In this document: piece after piece, positions 31,035 through 46,600 of the stretch
Layout: each line of letters opens with the position of its first letter
How positions within the stretch are numbered: position 1 is the stretch's first letter
From: Rhodamnia argentea
Taxonomy: Eukaryota; Streptophyta; Magnoliopsida; Myrtales; Myrtaceae
Length of the DNA: 64,000 bases
Reading direction: 5' to 3'
Assembly: GCF_020921035.1 (NCBI RefSeq)
Contig: NC_063151.1
Location: forward strand, 2,976,001 to 3,040,000
Made by a program: the position numbers and the translations under genes
Notes under the pieces: generated by a model
The model's database searches: none
Seen by the model: the letters and a program-made list of their open reading frames with translations, nothing else
What the model was told of the DNA's origin: nothing

Positions 31035-32104
31035 GAAAAAAAAAGATTGGAAAAAGATATTATTAAAAATTGCCATATCAGCACCGACCAGCTTAAGTTA
31101 ACCGGATGGACTAAAATTAGCACAATGCAAAATATTAGAACTCAATTAATAAAAAAAATTTAAGACTGAATAAATATAATATAATAAATTTAAGATTTTT
31201 TTTATAATTTTTAGCGGTTCGATATGGTTTGACATCCAAACCGCACGGCGCTCAGGGTTCACTCCTAATTATAGATTATCAGAATTATACGTACCAAGCC
31301 CTTGTAAAGTGTGCTTGATTAAATCCACCATAAGATTTAGGCAAGTCTTTTAATATGTGATTTATGGTTATATTGGTCGGACGTAGGTCTACTGGCGGTT
31401 TGATTTTGCTTAAAGAGAAAACAACTAAGCTTTTTTAATTTTGTTCTCCATGGGCAACTTCAGACCGTCGCTTCTGAAGCTATTAAATTCATCTCTCTTC
31501 CTCACACAAATGCGAAACATTTAGGACTTAAGTGTGAGCAGCCCAAATAAAGAGTTATTTGTACACGCTGTGTGCGGTAATCGAATCTGCTTCATGTCCC
31601 TAAGCGAAGCTAATCTCAAAACGACGTTATGATTGATCAAAACACCCACCTAAACGGGATCACGAGACAGCCTTCCCATCAGGCCAGCGCGAAAAAAAGG
31701 AAAGGCCATGCTTGAGGGATCTCCGAGCACCAAGAGTTCATCTCAACCTTCTCTTTCTTGCTGTTTGTCTGGTTTTGACACTTGAACTGGCTCTTCCGAC
31801 GCACTTTCACAGGTCGCCCAACCCAACAAAGCACTAAAGAAGACTACATTACCGGTTGCGTCTCTGACTGCTAAAATCAAGCTATTCATGCATTTGCTGA
31901 AAGTTACATTTAGAAAAGTGTCCTTGTGAATTTATTCCTTCAATGGCTCACAAAGATGGAGGATGGGGGCGTATCCCAGAACTCAAAGTTGTTGAATGGC
32001 TAATAAAGATTGATTGCCACTGAACTCTCTGTTTTTAAAATCGCAATAATGGCCCGCGAAATCACTTGGCCATACTTACACAATCCTAACGCAATATTAT
32101 GGTG

Positions 32105-32647
32105 GGTGTGCTTGGGAGAAAACTTCGTGACAAAGAAAAATACTTTTCAGAAAATCATCTTTCAAGGAAATGGTTAGTGTTTCTTTACTTGGTGATACAT
32201 GACCGAATACATTTTCTAGTGTTTGTATCTCATTAAAAAAATGATTTCACTGTCATCACTTTATCCATCCTCCGACGGTCGCCGGGCATGGACGACAGCC
32301 AACGACGAGCTACAAGTGAGGGCCGACCTCCCGACCTCGGGCGAGCTCAACCTGACCATAACCGGCGAGCACGAGGCTGACGAGATCAACTCGTCGGCCT
32401 TGGGCGATCGAGCTCGCCGGGATCTGGAGAGACTCGCGCCTATGATGGGTCACTAGCTCTCGCCGAGGCCAGAGCGACCAGCGGAACGAAAGGAAAAAGA
32501 AAAGGAAAAATTAAAAAACAAGAAAAACAAAAAGTAAAATATTAAATATAAATAAATACGAGAGGAGCTATTTCGGAAAGTGTTTTCGGTTGACTAGTCA
32601 TTTTCGGTGAGTTCGAAAAACTAATTTAATATTCCCAATCCAACACC
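32105..32647. mobile_element. probable non-autonomous TIR element with GC-rich core
   Basis: The left end GGTGTGCTTGGGAG and the inverse of the right end (GGTGTTGGATTGGGA) are similar. Both flanking arms carry the GAAAA/TTTTC-rich pattern typical of a common plant non-autonomous family. The middle (about 32265-32470) is strongly GC-rich with repeated GGCGAGC motifs. Target-site duplication was not seen, so the limits are approximate. Confidence 0.45.
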
Positions 32648-34380
32648 ACTAAGCCAAAAAAGAATGTGAAGTCCATTGGATGATGATGAGGGAAGTACAT
32701 GAAGAACAATGCCAAGAGAAGATACGAATTCCAGAACTCGCATACAGGAAAATCTCACTCGCTGAACGGGACACTAATTTCCAAACAGCCAAGGACAAAA
32801 TCGCCTCGACACATTTCAGGATGTTTCCAAATTCACTCCAGGATAGAGAGACAACCAATGTGCAGATGTGCGTCTGGCGTAGTTTTAGTTTATTTTCGTG
32901 CAGACAAAGTTCAACCATTGAGAACACGATCTCTGCTGTTTAGAAGTTCACATCCTCGTTATGCAGTCATCCAAGTTTAAAAAGTCTTTGCCAACTTATA
33001 AAGGCAAAAAGAATGAACATGATCAGTTAAACTAGTGTGTGATCATCCCATCAATCATCCCTCGGCCATTTACAGGTAAGCCACAAAATGGGCAACTGTA
33101 AGGGTCAAAATAAGCTTGCAAGCCAGAAAGGCCAATTGATGATGATGCACAAAAGTCTAATAGCCAAAATCACTAAGACACATTGCCCAAAAATGTTTCG
33201 TAGAAAACATGGTTTACACACAGGAGTTAAGTGAAATTGCTCAGCCACTTAGACCTATTTGTTTTAAAATTTATCAGACTTCTTCATCTAGAGCACAGTT
33301 TACAGAAAGTTCAGTTGCCCAACAATGAGAGCAATCGAGAAAAAAATCATACCAGGAATAACTCAACAATGGCAGCACTATGAATTATTTTTTGCTTCTG
33401 CATCATGATTTCTCCATTGATTAAGAGCTTCTCTCATAGCCTGAGCTTCCAGTATTTGGCTGAAACCTGAAATAGAACTAGAAAATATTTTCCGTTGTTT
33501 AGTAAAGGAAAACTTTATTTTCTTTCCTTCCCTCATTCCATTGTTTTCCCTGTACACATTAACACTCCAAACCAAAACTCAGCAAAACTCCAGACCAAAA
33601 CTCATCACTCGTGAACGCAATACATATATCACTACATATTCTTGTACCAATCAAATACTGCGGTACGTGTTCGCACGATTTGAACAATGGAGCTCACGTA
33701 CGCCGGAATCATATGCGTGTCCGTCATACTGAGAACATCGCACACATGTTTTACTCCAGGTCTCTGGCCACCACTAAATTTCCATCATCAATTGCCAGCC
33801 ATCACATGTACATGACTAAAGACATTATGAGTATTCACAATACAAAAGCGGAAAGGAATCAAAACAGAGAGAAATCAGAGCAAAACCGAATACACAAACA
33901 ACATTTTGGACACCCAATTCTGTTCAGGAAAATCTGCAAGCCATAAGATACGATTTTATATCGATTCGAGCAATGACAGACTATAATGAGGCTTCAACGA
34001 TATAAGTTTAAATTGGATTATCATATCATAACTCTCGGATCGACCATGAAAAGAAACACGAACGCCTAACAATACAATAATCCAATAGTGTTAGGTTAAA
34101 CAATGAATGAAATGGCTGTTGAACTCATTTTTCCAATGAATGCGCATTCTTATGTCATTTACGCATTTCATCGAACAGGTAGAATGAATTTCCACTGATC
34201 AAGGAAGTGAAAAAGAAAGAAATGTAGAGAGAGTCAATGACATAAACCAGTGAACTGGGAAAAGAGAAATTCAATCCTGTACTATGCAAGTTTAACAAAA
34301 AAAAACCACGTATGCATATTCGCATTTACATCACAGTGTGGTCGGGATTACATCGACCGATTGCCCTCGAGATCGCAGAG

Positions 34381-34730
34381 CTTCCACTGTTGATGGCCGA
34401 GCTCTCCGGCAAAGTTGACAAACTGTCATGGCCAGTCCCTGGACAGACGAAGAGAGGTGTTGGGATCAAAGCCACGCCTCTCGAGATGGGAGCACGTGGT
34501 GGTGGAATCTACTCTCGAACTTCTACCGCCGATGGCCGAGTTCTCTGGCAAAGTCGAGAAACTGTCATAGCCACCGTCACCGATGCAGTCTCTGGACAGA
34601 CGAAGAGAGGTGTGGGGATCAAAACCACACCCCTCGAGATGGGAGCACGTGGGGGAGGAGACCACTCTCGAACTTCCACTACCGGTGGTCGATTTCTCCG
34701 GCGAAGTCAAGAAAGCGTTGCCATTACCGT
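34381..34730. repeat. 153-bp (51-codon) tandem repeat within the MADS remnant
   Basis: Matching blocks start at 34381, 34520 and 34673 (a CTTC-type start followed by GATGGCCGAGTTCTC or a close form). A second anchor, GGACAGACGAAGAGAGGTGT, starts at 34441 and 34594, exactly 153 bp apart. The first unit lacks about 14 bp compared with the second. On the minus strand the repeat reads in frame as copies of CSHLExxGFDPxTSLRLSRD. The two fuller copies are close to 90 percent alike by eye. Confidence 0.85.
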
Positions 34731-35205
34731 CGCAGAGGCAATCCTCAAAGAGAGCCGGGCGACGAGATTTAAAACTCCTCAAACCAAAATCTATCTCTTG
34801 ATGGCTCAAATTTTCAGAATTACTACCAAGCCCGTCTCCAGAATCGCCACCAGTACCGATCACGACAGATGATCTCTTCTCCAGATCTTCCAACCTTTGA
34901 GTACAAGTTCTTGAACTTTCTCGTACTTCACGATCAGGGACACCCAGTCCTCCTCTGTCACGCAAGAATTCCACTCATCCTCAATCCAGTCCTCCCACTC
35001 GGTTAGACCCATCGTCGGAAAGACGTCGCCATCGCCGCCAACGCACTCCGAGATCACCTCTTCGGTGGAGGGGTCGCCGAAAGAACAGGGCTTGCCGGCC
35101 GGGGAGAATACAATGACGGCGGCACGAGCGCCGCAGAGGTGGCAGAGCTCGGAGGCCTTCTTGAAGAGGCCCTTACGCCTCTTATTTTTCCTGCTTAAAT
35201 GTACA
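34426..35205 (-). pseudogene. type I (M-alpha) MADS-box gene remnant
   Basis: From 35205 leftwards the minus strand encodes the second half of a MADS domain: NKRRKGLFKKASELCHLCGA, then AVIVFSPAGKPCSFGDPSTE. This matches plant M-alpha factors of the AGL62/AGL61 kind. The first 20-odd residues of the domain, which contact DNA, are absent. Upstream in frame there is a stop and no ATG, although M-type genes are normally intronless. The frame ends at 34860 after KVQELVLKGWKIWRRD. A second frame, open from 34974 to 34426, continues with RLEDLEKRSSVVIGTGG, which reads more naturally after KVQELVL. A frameshift near 34900 is therefore likely. The tail carries 51-codon repeats. An alternative is a functional gene whose 5' exon lies elsewhere, with an acceptor at the AAGCAG just before GAAAAATAAG. 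Confidence 0.7.
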
Positions 35206-36063
35206 AAATATGACAATGCATAGTATCATATTTTTCCTCTTTCCATGGACCGATGTGCCGTGTTAGGCATCGTCTAATGAATAACACATAGACGAAAAAC
35301 CACATAAATCTCTTAGCATAATGTAAAAATAATTTTACATTAACAAACGTAAAAAATTAATATAAATTGACACTGAATAGTAATGTCCCTAGTTTAGGTC
35401 TTATATTTTCCTCCAAAACCATAATTAGTTATAAGTTGTGGACATCGATTGCATGCGAAATTAACAGTATATAAATACGGGTAATGCCTATGGTTGTAAC
35501 TCAACAATTAGAAAAGTGGTAAAGAAAACTTTGGAAAATATGGTAATAATTATGTTGACACTAGAAAACTATCCAAGGAGGAGCGTGGCGAGCACATGAG
35601 GGGTCATGATCAGTTATGGAGAGGTGCACTGGAGCTCAATACGGATCAATCAGAAAGACGCCACGTGTCATGATAAATTTTGGCGCCATTCCTTTCAAAG
35701 TAAGAAAGAAAACGCGCGAAAATGAAATAAACCTTAGAAGATGACGCGCAAAGTAGGCAACCGTCAATAATGACATCAGCATAAACCGTTGAAAGACAAG
35801 AAGAGGTGTCGAAAGTGAAGCAGAAAGTGGAGAGCCAAAGGAAATAACCATTCGACAGCTTACTGAGCCATTTTATAAATACTTTGCGTCAGACATGGCA
35901 CACAACACAACAACAACACAACACAATAAACAAATCCTTATCTTTTCAAATTAACTTTTAGCTCTTTAGCCTAGTTGTAGCTTTCTGATTTCCGTCATTG
36001 ATTCGATTCCGGCGAGTTTCATATCTAGAGTTAGATTTCGGCGTCTACTCATCACGTCTAGTA

Positions 36064-36235
36064 TCGTCAATTCAATTCCAGTGTTGTACCATTCATCCAT
36101 CCCGTCCAGTACCGTCAATTCAATTCCGGTATTATGTCCTAAATTATTCCGTTCGGTGCCGTCGATTAAATTCCGGCACTGTGTCCTCCAGTTTAGTTCG
36201 ACCTCGTCAATTCAATTCCGATATCGTGTCTTAAG
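36064..36235. repeat. 46-47 bp minisatellite, about 4 copies
   Basis: The core GTCAATTCAATTCCGGTATT, or a close variant, starts at about 36067, 36114, 36161 and 36207. A weaker related copy lies near 35993. Units end in TGTGTCCT-like sequence. The copies differ enough to be old, and no lasting open frame runs through them. Confidence 0.75.
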
Positions 36236-37689
36236 TTTTAACGCGTCGAAGATTGTCATACATGGTGGACCATCGAACGTGTTAATTATCGAATTATCAA
36301 GAGTACGTATTACGTGTCTAGTGTTAATATAAACATCCATTGCATTTGACATTCTCTCGTCCAAAACGATCCGGAACTCATTGTTGGAAAACAAAAAGCT
36401 TGAGTTCGATAAAAGATTTTCACGTTAGCAATCTGTTTGGCCCAAAACTCAAAATTCTGCTTGAGCCTAGTCGAAAGATTTTAACGCCAACAAATTCCTT
36501 TTAAAAAAACATTATCAAAGATTATTGCGTATACATGATTAGTAGCTCATGATAGCAATAAGACCAATTACAAAATCCGAATTCTATGCTTTAACTTAAG
36601 AGGATTTCCCTGCAAATATGAGTAGCGTAAATTTTAGATATAACTATGAGCCCAACAAATATCGACCGCTAGAAATCCTCGGACCCCACGTGGAATTCAT
36701 GCGATCTAAAGGATGAGATCGATCGAGGAAGAGAATGCAATCGAGATATATGTGAACTTCGCCCGATATGCTCTCTCCCCCAAACCCTGCACTCGATCGA
36801 GTTCTCGATTTTCATGAAGAACCCCATAGGTCAGTAACTCATTCTCCTCCTTCCCTCCAATCTTTTGAAGGCGAGACGGGATTACTTGCACATGCACGTC
36901 GAGATTGAAGTCCCGTTACGAGCGGAGGAAGGAGGAAGAAGGAGAAAACAAAAAAAAAAAAATTAAAAAAATAAAATAAAAAGTAAAAAAATAAAAAGAG
37001 AAGAAATAAAAACTTAAAAAAAATAAGATTTTTGAATTTTTAAAAATAAATAAAAATGGAAGAAAGTAAAAAGATAATTACAATGAAAAAAATGCGAAAG
37101 AGAGGAGGAAGGAAAGATGAAGAAAATGTTTTCCTCTCCTCGAAAAGTGAAAAACATTTTCCTTATTTTTGAAGGGATTTTTTTTTCCATATTCCTAAAC
37201 TAGCTTATTTTTCGTGAATCAAACGTCGAAAAATCTGAAAAATGTTCTCAAGGAAGTTGTACTCCGCTATACAAACAGAGCCTAAGCGGTGTTTAATGCT
37301 CATTCAGTTTCGCATATTTAGTTGGACAGAGTAATTCTAGAAGTAAATAATAAATATACGTGCATTTATATCATGAAAATCTACAATTTGAAATTTTTTT
37401 TATCTAGATAATCGCTTGCAAGAAGTAAATGAACAGAAAACATTCTTACAAAATTGTTTTTGGCGTAGGTTGTCATTAATAACAAAGATAGTTTTTTAGT
37501 TTGTGTTACCAAGTTTATAAGCTGTACAAATAATTATTTTTAAGAAAAAAATTGCAAGTTCTTTATTTTCCATAAAATAAGCCGATTCATGGGATTTTCT
37601 TTTTTTTTTTGGGGGTCAAAAGAAATAGTACGAGTTAAATCGGCAGAATGACCAACATTATCCATCTCTTTATTAGGGCCGGATCAATT

Positions 37690-37790
37690 TGGGCCGGATG
37701 ATCAGTTGGCCCAAAAAGCCACACTGAATAGGCAGAGACCACCACCAGCCCCATATAAATACCAGGCCACGGCCGTTCCCGAAACCCTAA
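37690..37790 (+). promoter_or_regulatory. ribosomal-protein type promoter: site II elements, TATA-like box and telo-box
   Basis: TGGGCC at 37690-37695 and its inverse GGCCCA at 37708-37713 are site II (TCP-bound) elements. A CATATAAATA stretch lies at about 37752-37761. The telo-box AAACCCTAA is at 37782-37790, about 80 bp before the eS6 start codon. This combination is the known hallmark of plant ribosomal protein and translation gene promoters, giving co-expression in dividing cells. Confidence 0.75.
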
Positions 37791-37868
37791 TCGCAGAAGG
37801 CAGATACAAGCTCCAGCAGAAGGCAAACCTCGGAGCCGCCTCTGCGCCATCACCACTCCGAGCCGAAA

Positions 37869-39898
<2,030 letters not shown>

Positions 39899-40610
39899 AC
39901 CATATTGGTTATGTCTGGAGTTTTGATTATGACTGGAGTCACTTTAAGGTTTTTCATGTTTGAAGTTCAATTTTGATGGTCGTGTGGTCATCTTGTTCTA
40001 CAACTTTAGATACTTTTAAGTTACTTCATCATGTCCTTGCTTTGTCTGGTAGAATGTCATGAGTTTCTCTTCATTAACTGATCTACATTTATATTTAGAC
40101 GGGCGATGTTCTTTCATCACCGAATCATGGAGAGACCGCTTGCTGTTTCTTTATCTCTCTGACATTCGTTAATTGGAATTGCTCGCTGATATCGTGTGAG
40201 AAAGCTAGGGGTGAAAAAGACTTATAGATGCTTATTTTAGTTGTCCTAAGATAACGTTCGTGGATACAGAACTGGTTACTCTTAAGAAGATGGGGAAGAA
40301 TGCACACAACTGTCCAGCAGAAAGGAGTTCTTAAATGTATGAACGTGAATTACAACGTATTGGAAAACAAGAGTATTCACCCGAAGCACTGACTAAATCA
40401 TTCATGTCAATCGTATGGTACAATTTGGTATGAAATCATCCCATGTATATCGTATGGTACAAAGTGTCATGGCCAATCATGTCAGTATGCCTTATTAGCA
40501 ATGGATCTTTACAAACAAATCAATAATTAATTGATGGTATCGTCTTTGTGCGGCAGCAATTTCTTAAACTGGGAATTCTGGCTGTTGTGTTGCAATCGCA
40601 AATGATAAGA
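39899..40610. other. convergent 3' intergenic region (eS6 / JMJ21-like)
   Basis: The 3' untranslated regions of the two converging genes should fill most of this 700-bp gap. No further gene is visible. Confidence 0.6.
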
Positions 40611-43600
40611 TCAAGGGAAGCCCTTGTAGCTGTTCAATTCTCCCCACACCGTCTGTTCAACTTCTTCCCAAGATTCTGCACGTCTGAGGTCTTTCCAGAT
40701 ACTGAAAATAGCTGCCAGAACGTTCTCGTCATGCAAGATACAATAGCACCTGCATATGCATCATTTAATTTGATGTCAGACATGGAATCTAGGCTCGGGG
40801 AGAATTAGTACTACCTATAGTTCCCCTCGGACAGAAATAAATTGCACAGCATAAAAATTACATCGGAGCTTGTAAAGACACTCTTAATACTTAAATATCT
40901 ACCTACCTTGTTCAAATATCCAACAATTACCTACTACTACTACCCACAAGTATCTCATACTGCTAAATTTTCTCCAACAATGAGCATCAGTTATATCCAT
41001 TGGCTTGCCATCTGTCATTTTGCCAAGGCCCGACTCAGGTGCAGCAACCTTGCACAAAAGATGCATTCTAGGGAATGTCTACTTGTTATTGACTGTCCCT
41101 CAAACACAGTGTGCATGCACATGTGCATTTTTCAAGTAAATTACTTCCATAAAACCAACTAGAGATTATAAAACTGAAAAACAAACTCAAAAGGAAAACT
41201 AGGACTCACATGGCACGGTAGGACAGCCGCTGGTGTTTGCTCTCCCCAAAAGACTGATGCTGTACTTGACCTCCTGGCAAGGGAATCTTATAATTCTGTA
41301 AAAGCTGTTTTAAGAGATAGGAATCACCCCGAAAGACATCCAGATGTATTGGAATCAGATCATAAAGAGGGTCCCCTGCAAAGAAATAAAAGGTCGTTCA
41401 GTACCAGCACGAATGTCCTGAGACTTGCTCGTAACTCCTCTTCCCCCTTATTAGATTCAGAAGCATTTAGGATTTCGGACATCCTAACTTGCATGACCTA
41501 AACCTTAGAAATCTGTCCTCATAGTTAATGGACATAGCTGTACAAGTACATTCCAATTTACTTAGCCACTATAGACATTTATGAGTGCATCAACATGGCA
41601 TGGCTGTACACGGACCTTGGCTCTGTGAATTCGAAGACTAGCTGGCTAATAAACAACCAAGCAAAAAATGTAGATGCTAACATGAAAAGCACTGACCTAT
41701 AGACAGATCACTAAAATCTAGAACGTGACTTGGCTGCCACGACTGTCCTGGCTCACCGCCATCATGTCCATTGTCCACAGATCCAACTCTAGGCAAAATT
41801 TGATCAGTGCAACAATCAATAGAACGGGGTTTCATGTGAATATTGTCATCCATAATGTCAGAGTGTATCCATGAAGGTTGGCAGCCTTCCTTGGTGTAAT
41901 CATCCTGAAAAAGATACACAGTGCACATTCAGAAACAAAGGTTATGAAGACTATAAAAGATCAACTCACACTCGACATGCGATGCAACAACTGCCCAAGA
42001 TGCTTATTGAATAATCACACTTCTCATGTCGGATGTGAACAATTGGCTGCAATACTTCACAAAAAGAAACATTAGGTCCATAAACCCTTTTCTCCTCTAA
42101 TTTTTAGTTCAGATTCAGATTCAAGCAGCATAATAGTAGATCCTGGTTCCCTAGAAAGTTGATCTTTGGGGTGCATCTCAAAAGTTTCATGGGATTTGAT
42201 GAGACAAAAGATGACTCGCCACAACAACAGGTACACGCTATCATATTGGAGTATCTAGTGAAAGAAACCAAGTATTATGGAATTAGGCTGCATAAGAAGA
42301 GGGTCCTTGAGTCACCTTATACAAGAAAAGCAACTCCGTTAGGTCATCTGGGATGTACTCATCAACTTTCTCTACCAGTGCGCTAGGAATTGGATCTCCC
42401 CTACAAGATAGAAGAAGTGTTAAAGGTCTGACATTAACTCGAATGTGACCCTAGAGTACTACTAATACTCAACAACTTTCTCTATCAGATGGCGATTGTC
42501 CTTCTCATTTATGTACACCCCAGCACCTGTCAAATGACGCCCTCAAGATCAGGGGTGTCTGCTTTCACACACAGGATTTTGTCTAACATCTAGTCAATTT
42601 TCAAATAATACACAAAGGTCTTCCAAAATTGAAGGGACAACATTTCCCTAATTGATGAAAAATTCTATTGAAAATTGGACGTGTTCGTACATTATAGTAA
42701 CGCATTTTTGTTTGCTGCAGCAAATGAAATTCCATCAAGTCCTTTGTATCAGTTGGACTTACCATCTAGTTAACCGGCTTGCTATATCCATCCTTTTCCT
42801 GCTTAAAGTCCCAAGGAAGACATCCCATTCTGCAGTGACTTTTGAACTAAACAGACGAGTCTCCACCTGATGGTTTATAAGCTGCAAGTCTACTGTCTGT
42901 CCAATTTCTGAGAAACTTTGAGAAACAAAAGGTGGACAGGGCAAAAGATGTAGGTTACGCAGCTGTTCTCCTAGAAAGGCTGCTAGATCAAGTGTGTCCT
43001 GACATGAAAGTGCATCTCTTCTGCAATTCAAATGTACAGGAATCTATGTCAATACATCAAATACATCTGCGCTAGCACACATGAACTTCAAGTCACCATC
43101 GCACTTCATAGACAAGACCACTTACAGGTGAGCATATATCTTCCCTTTGCATCTTTTAGTTATGATGAATGGCCATATCCTGGAACAGCTAGCTGAACAG
43201 ATTGATGCGGTCATAGGCCTTCCAGCTCTCATATATTCGTGTCTTTTCTTGTTCCAAACACCAAAAGGAAAACCATCCTCTGAGCACTTCGGTGGGATCA
43301 AATTATAGTTTGAAATGATATCAGGCACTTTTTTGCCATCCCATGGCAGAACAGTAAGTGATTCATCTTCAAAATAAAGAAGGCCGCTAGCCAAAACATC
43401 TGGAATGTAATTTCTGAGTGGAGAGCCAGCTTGATCCACTAAGTTGTAGAATTCGAGCTGCAAATATGAAAGATAAAGATCAAAATATGCAAACCTGCAT
43501 TACATGAATGGAGTCATAAGATTATACCTCTGTGCCTAAACAATACATTGCATTCTCCAGGCCCTCTTCAACAAATATCTTAACTACATGGTCCCCAATG

Positions 43601-46600
43601 AGGTAAACCTGCAAAAGAGAACAGGAAATTCATTGAATACAGAGAACTACAGAGAAATTCTCATCCTTGCTGAAACCTCTGTAACATAATAACACGTGAT
43701 ATTTAGTTCGTCTTAATGTGCACTCCAAATTCAAGTTTCCATCATCCAGGTAAGGAGAAAGTAAAGAGTCTAAAAAATGAAGCTGCGCGCTGGCATATAA
43801 GAACAATGCCAGCCCCAAACTCTGCATATATGCCTTAAGAATAGTCAACAAACAGCCAGCTTAGCAGAATGGAATTGATCCTCCAGTAGACTGCCTCAAC
43901 AAATGAGCAGCCTATGATCCTGATACTACTGATTCAATCTACAGAAATTAACTCAAGTTCAGATTTCCTTTCCATTTACCTGTAGATACCTGGCCCGCTT
44001 GAAATTTGGCAGTATCTTTCTCAGACCAACTGTACTCCCACTCAGAACAACTTCACCCCAACTCTCATGGTTCCCCAGAAAAATTTATTGTATGCTTAAA
44101 GTAGCAAAATAAAAAGACATCTACTATTAATATCCATGCATAAAGAATTGGAAAGCCATCTACCAATCCTGCCTCAGAGGTTATAGGTTTGATTATTGCT
44201 GTAGTACTTCTTGTTGTCGTCAATGGATAATCGAGTTCCTAAAGACTCCTCCCAGATTAATAGTGCATGAAATCATGACAAAATACATAAACATGAGACA
44301 ACAGGGTTTCAAAGAAGCTAATGTTTCTTGTAGAATGAGACGTACCGGATTGCTACCCGTGCCAACAGGAAGCCTCTCACTGTCCGTTGGATAAGGCAAT
44401 TTGTAAAAAGCACAAATTTCTGTTAAGCATTTCAACCACTTCTCTGTATTGAGTGCAAGACATGCCCCCTAAAACGATGTTCAAAATTGAATTAGATCAT
44501 ATGAAATGACCAGAGCACAAGAAAACAAAGAAAAACACTTAGAACTTGAAAAATCTTGTGAACAATGTGTGTTTCTTAAGTTTGTTTAATTCTTCTTTTA
44601 TGATGACAGCAGGAATTCACATTTTCTTGAATCTTTCACTGAAAACACAGGCCAAGTGGTTAATAATCACATGCATGTGTACATTAGGCACACGGCATAT
44701 AACCAATTTCCCACACTAACAAGAAAAACGATAATATATGTGAGCCACCTACCTGCGCTTGGCTTTTGGCTCGTGCTCTTACCTAGTTCAAGAGGTTAGT
44801 GGTGTATTTAAAGGCTGAGGTATACCTTAACTAAGTGGGTCTCCTCGCCATAAAAGAGAATGAAGAAAGAAACAAAACACTAGCCTCTGCAAATGTCAAA
44901 GATAAATGAGTTTGATCTGAAAAGACTAACCTTCCATAATAGTTCCCTCATCTCCGGTTTTCCAACCCAAAGCTTAAATAACCATTCTCTCATTTCTCGT
45001 TGTCCTATGCAGTTCCCTGAACTCCAAGGAGACGTGTAGTGGTCTCTATCTTTATCCAAAAACATAGCCAAGAAATCTATATCATAGGAAAACTCTTGCT
45101 TCCACATATCATGACTTATGGATATGCCATTTGTCATCTGGTCTCCATGTTGGGTTCTTAACCTCTTCTCTTTTCTCATCGAATCTGAGTGACTTAATGC
45201 ATCAAATTGATGAAGATCAGACATTTCTTCTTTGCCAGACATGGCTCCATCCACAGCTAGCAACCCAGCTCGTGACACTCCTTTATGACGATAACCAGGA
45301 GCCATATCCAAGCATACAAACTCAAAATTCTTTGAATTCACAAAATTTTGCGTCACTGCAACTGTTGTCTCCAAATTCAGGACGCAATGCCACCACCCAC
45401 TAGGAACAAATATTGTCTCTCCAGGAAGCTGGGTACATTCTATTGGTTTATCTTCATCAGCAAGAAGTGGATAGAAATCCAGCCACCACTACACAGAGAC
45501 ACAATGTGAGTAAAGGAAACACATCAAAGTGCATATAGAAGAATACGAACAGAGAAGATTAAAACTACTAGGTTAAGTATTAGTTACCTGCAATGATGAT
45601 GGACTCTGAACATTGACATCACCATCATCTTCATTCACATGTACTGTAACACCCAAAGGCACTTTTCCTGGAGGATATAATGCCCACCTGCTTCAACATC
45701 GTTTTCATAAATTACCCAATGAAGACAATTCTTTCACTTGGCAGCAAATACCAACAAAGTAAGTCATATTAAACACGTAAACATGACTTGCAAGTCATAG
45801 CCACACTAACATTGTAAGCTGGTTTTTTATTTTTGGCCAATGTATTTTAGGCTGATTTAGTGGCGACTTTATTATTTAAGTTCCTTAATAACAAAGCAAA
45901 CACAGAACTTAACTCTTCAATATATGTTCCACTTAACTTGAAGTGCAAAACAGGAATAATCCAATGGTGGAATGCTCAAAATTGAAGATTATCTTTGTTC
46001 ATCACATAAATAAGCGAAGAAGCAGATGTCGTCTAACTATCAATGAAAGTTTCAAAATAACTGCCAAAACCATATGAGCGACGCTCATTCCTCTTGCTTG
46101 ATCCCAGTCAACCCAAAGCCCAGTTATTCCCGTGTTATATGGCTGCTGTAGAGAATATTTGGCCCATGAGGGCATATTTGTCTATTTTCTTTATTATTTT
46201 CTGAATAGTAGCAATAAGGGCAATATTGTAATTCCTGGCCGTTTGGCTTTATTATAAATAGATAGCTTGGGGTCACATTGACCTAACCAAGCATTCAGTT
46301 CAGTTTTTTCTCTCAACAGCTGCATATTTGAATAATATGTTGTAAAACTCGACATAATCATGCAATCATCTTTATATGCATGCACTGTGCTTTCCGAGCA
46401 TGACTATTTAAGTGCCCTCACGCTCTTGGATAATTTTAGTAGATAAATGTCCCACATCACAGTGATAAAGATGCCATCAAATAAAAGCGCTCAAGATATC
46501 CCTGCTTCACATATTACTTCATGAGCAACTTTGTCATAATCTAAGCTACCAAAAGAGGTGCTGTTATTGCATAAAGGTTAAAAGATAATTATAGGAATGT

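Larger units (their letters stand above)
30514..34380. other. gene-poor region downstream of the cysteine oxidase gene
   Basis: After the short 3' untranslated region (with a T21 run near 30595) I find no supported gene. Contents are a foldback at 30886-31034, a TIR-bearing element at about 32105-32647, and AT-rich single-copy-looking DNA. Overlapping open frames on both strands at 32649-32980 share no features with known proteins. Confidence 0.5.
35206..37868. other. intergenic region between the MADS remnant and the eS6 gene
   Basis: Contents are a 46-47 bp minisatellite at about 36064-36235, an A-rich low-complexity tract at 36945-37080, and AT-rich DNA with fragments of small TIR elements at about 37130-37290 (the stretch ends CAAACAGAGCC). 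The eS6 promoter occupies the last 200 bp. No gene is supported. Confidence 0.55.

Noticed and set aside
33378-33575. 65-codon minus-strand frame ending with AQAMREALNQWRNH
   Set aside because: It faintly recalls an RNase H helix of a non-LTR element, but the match is too short and no neighbouring parts were found.
35640-36420. possible solo LTR with a TATA-like TTTATAAATAC
   Set aside because: I could not find matching ends, a primer-binding site, a polypurine tract or a flanking duplication. It is left as intergenic DNA with a minisatellite.
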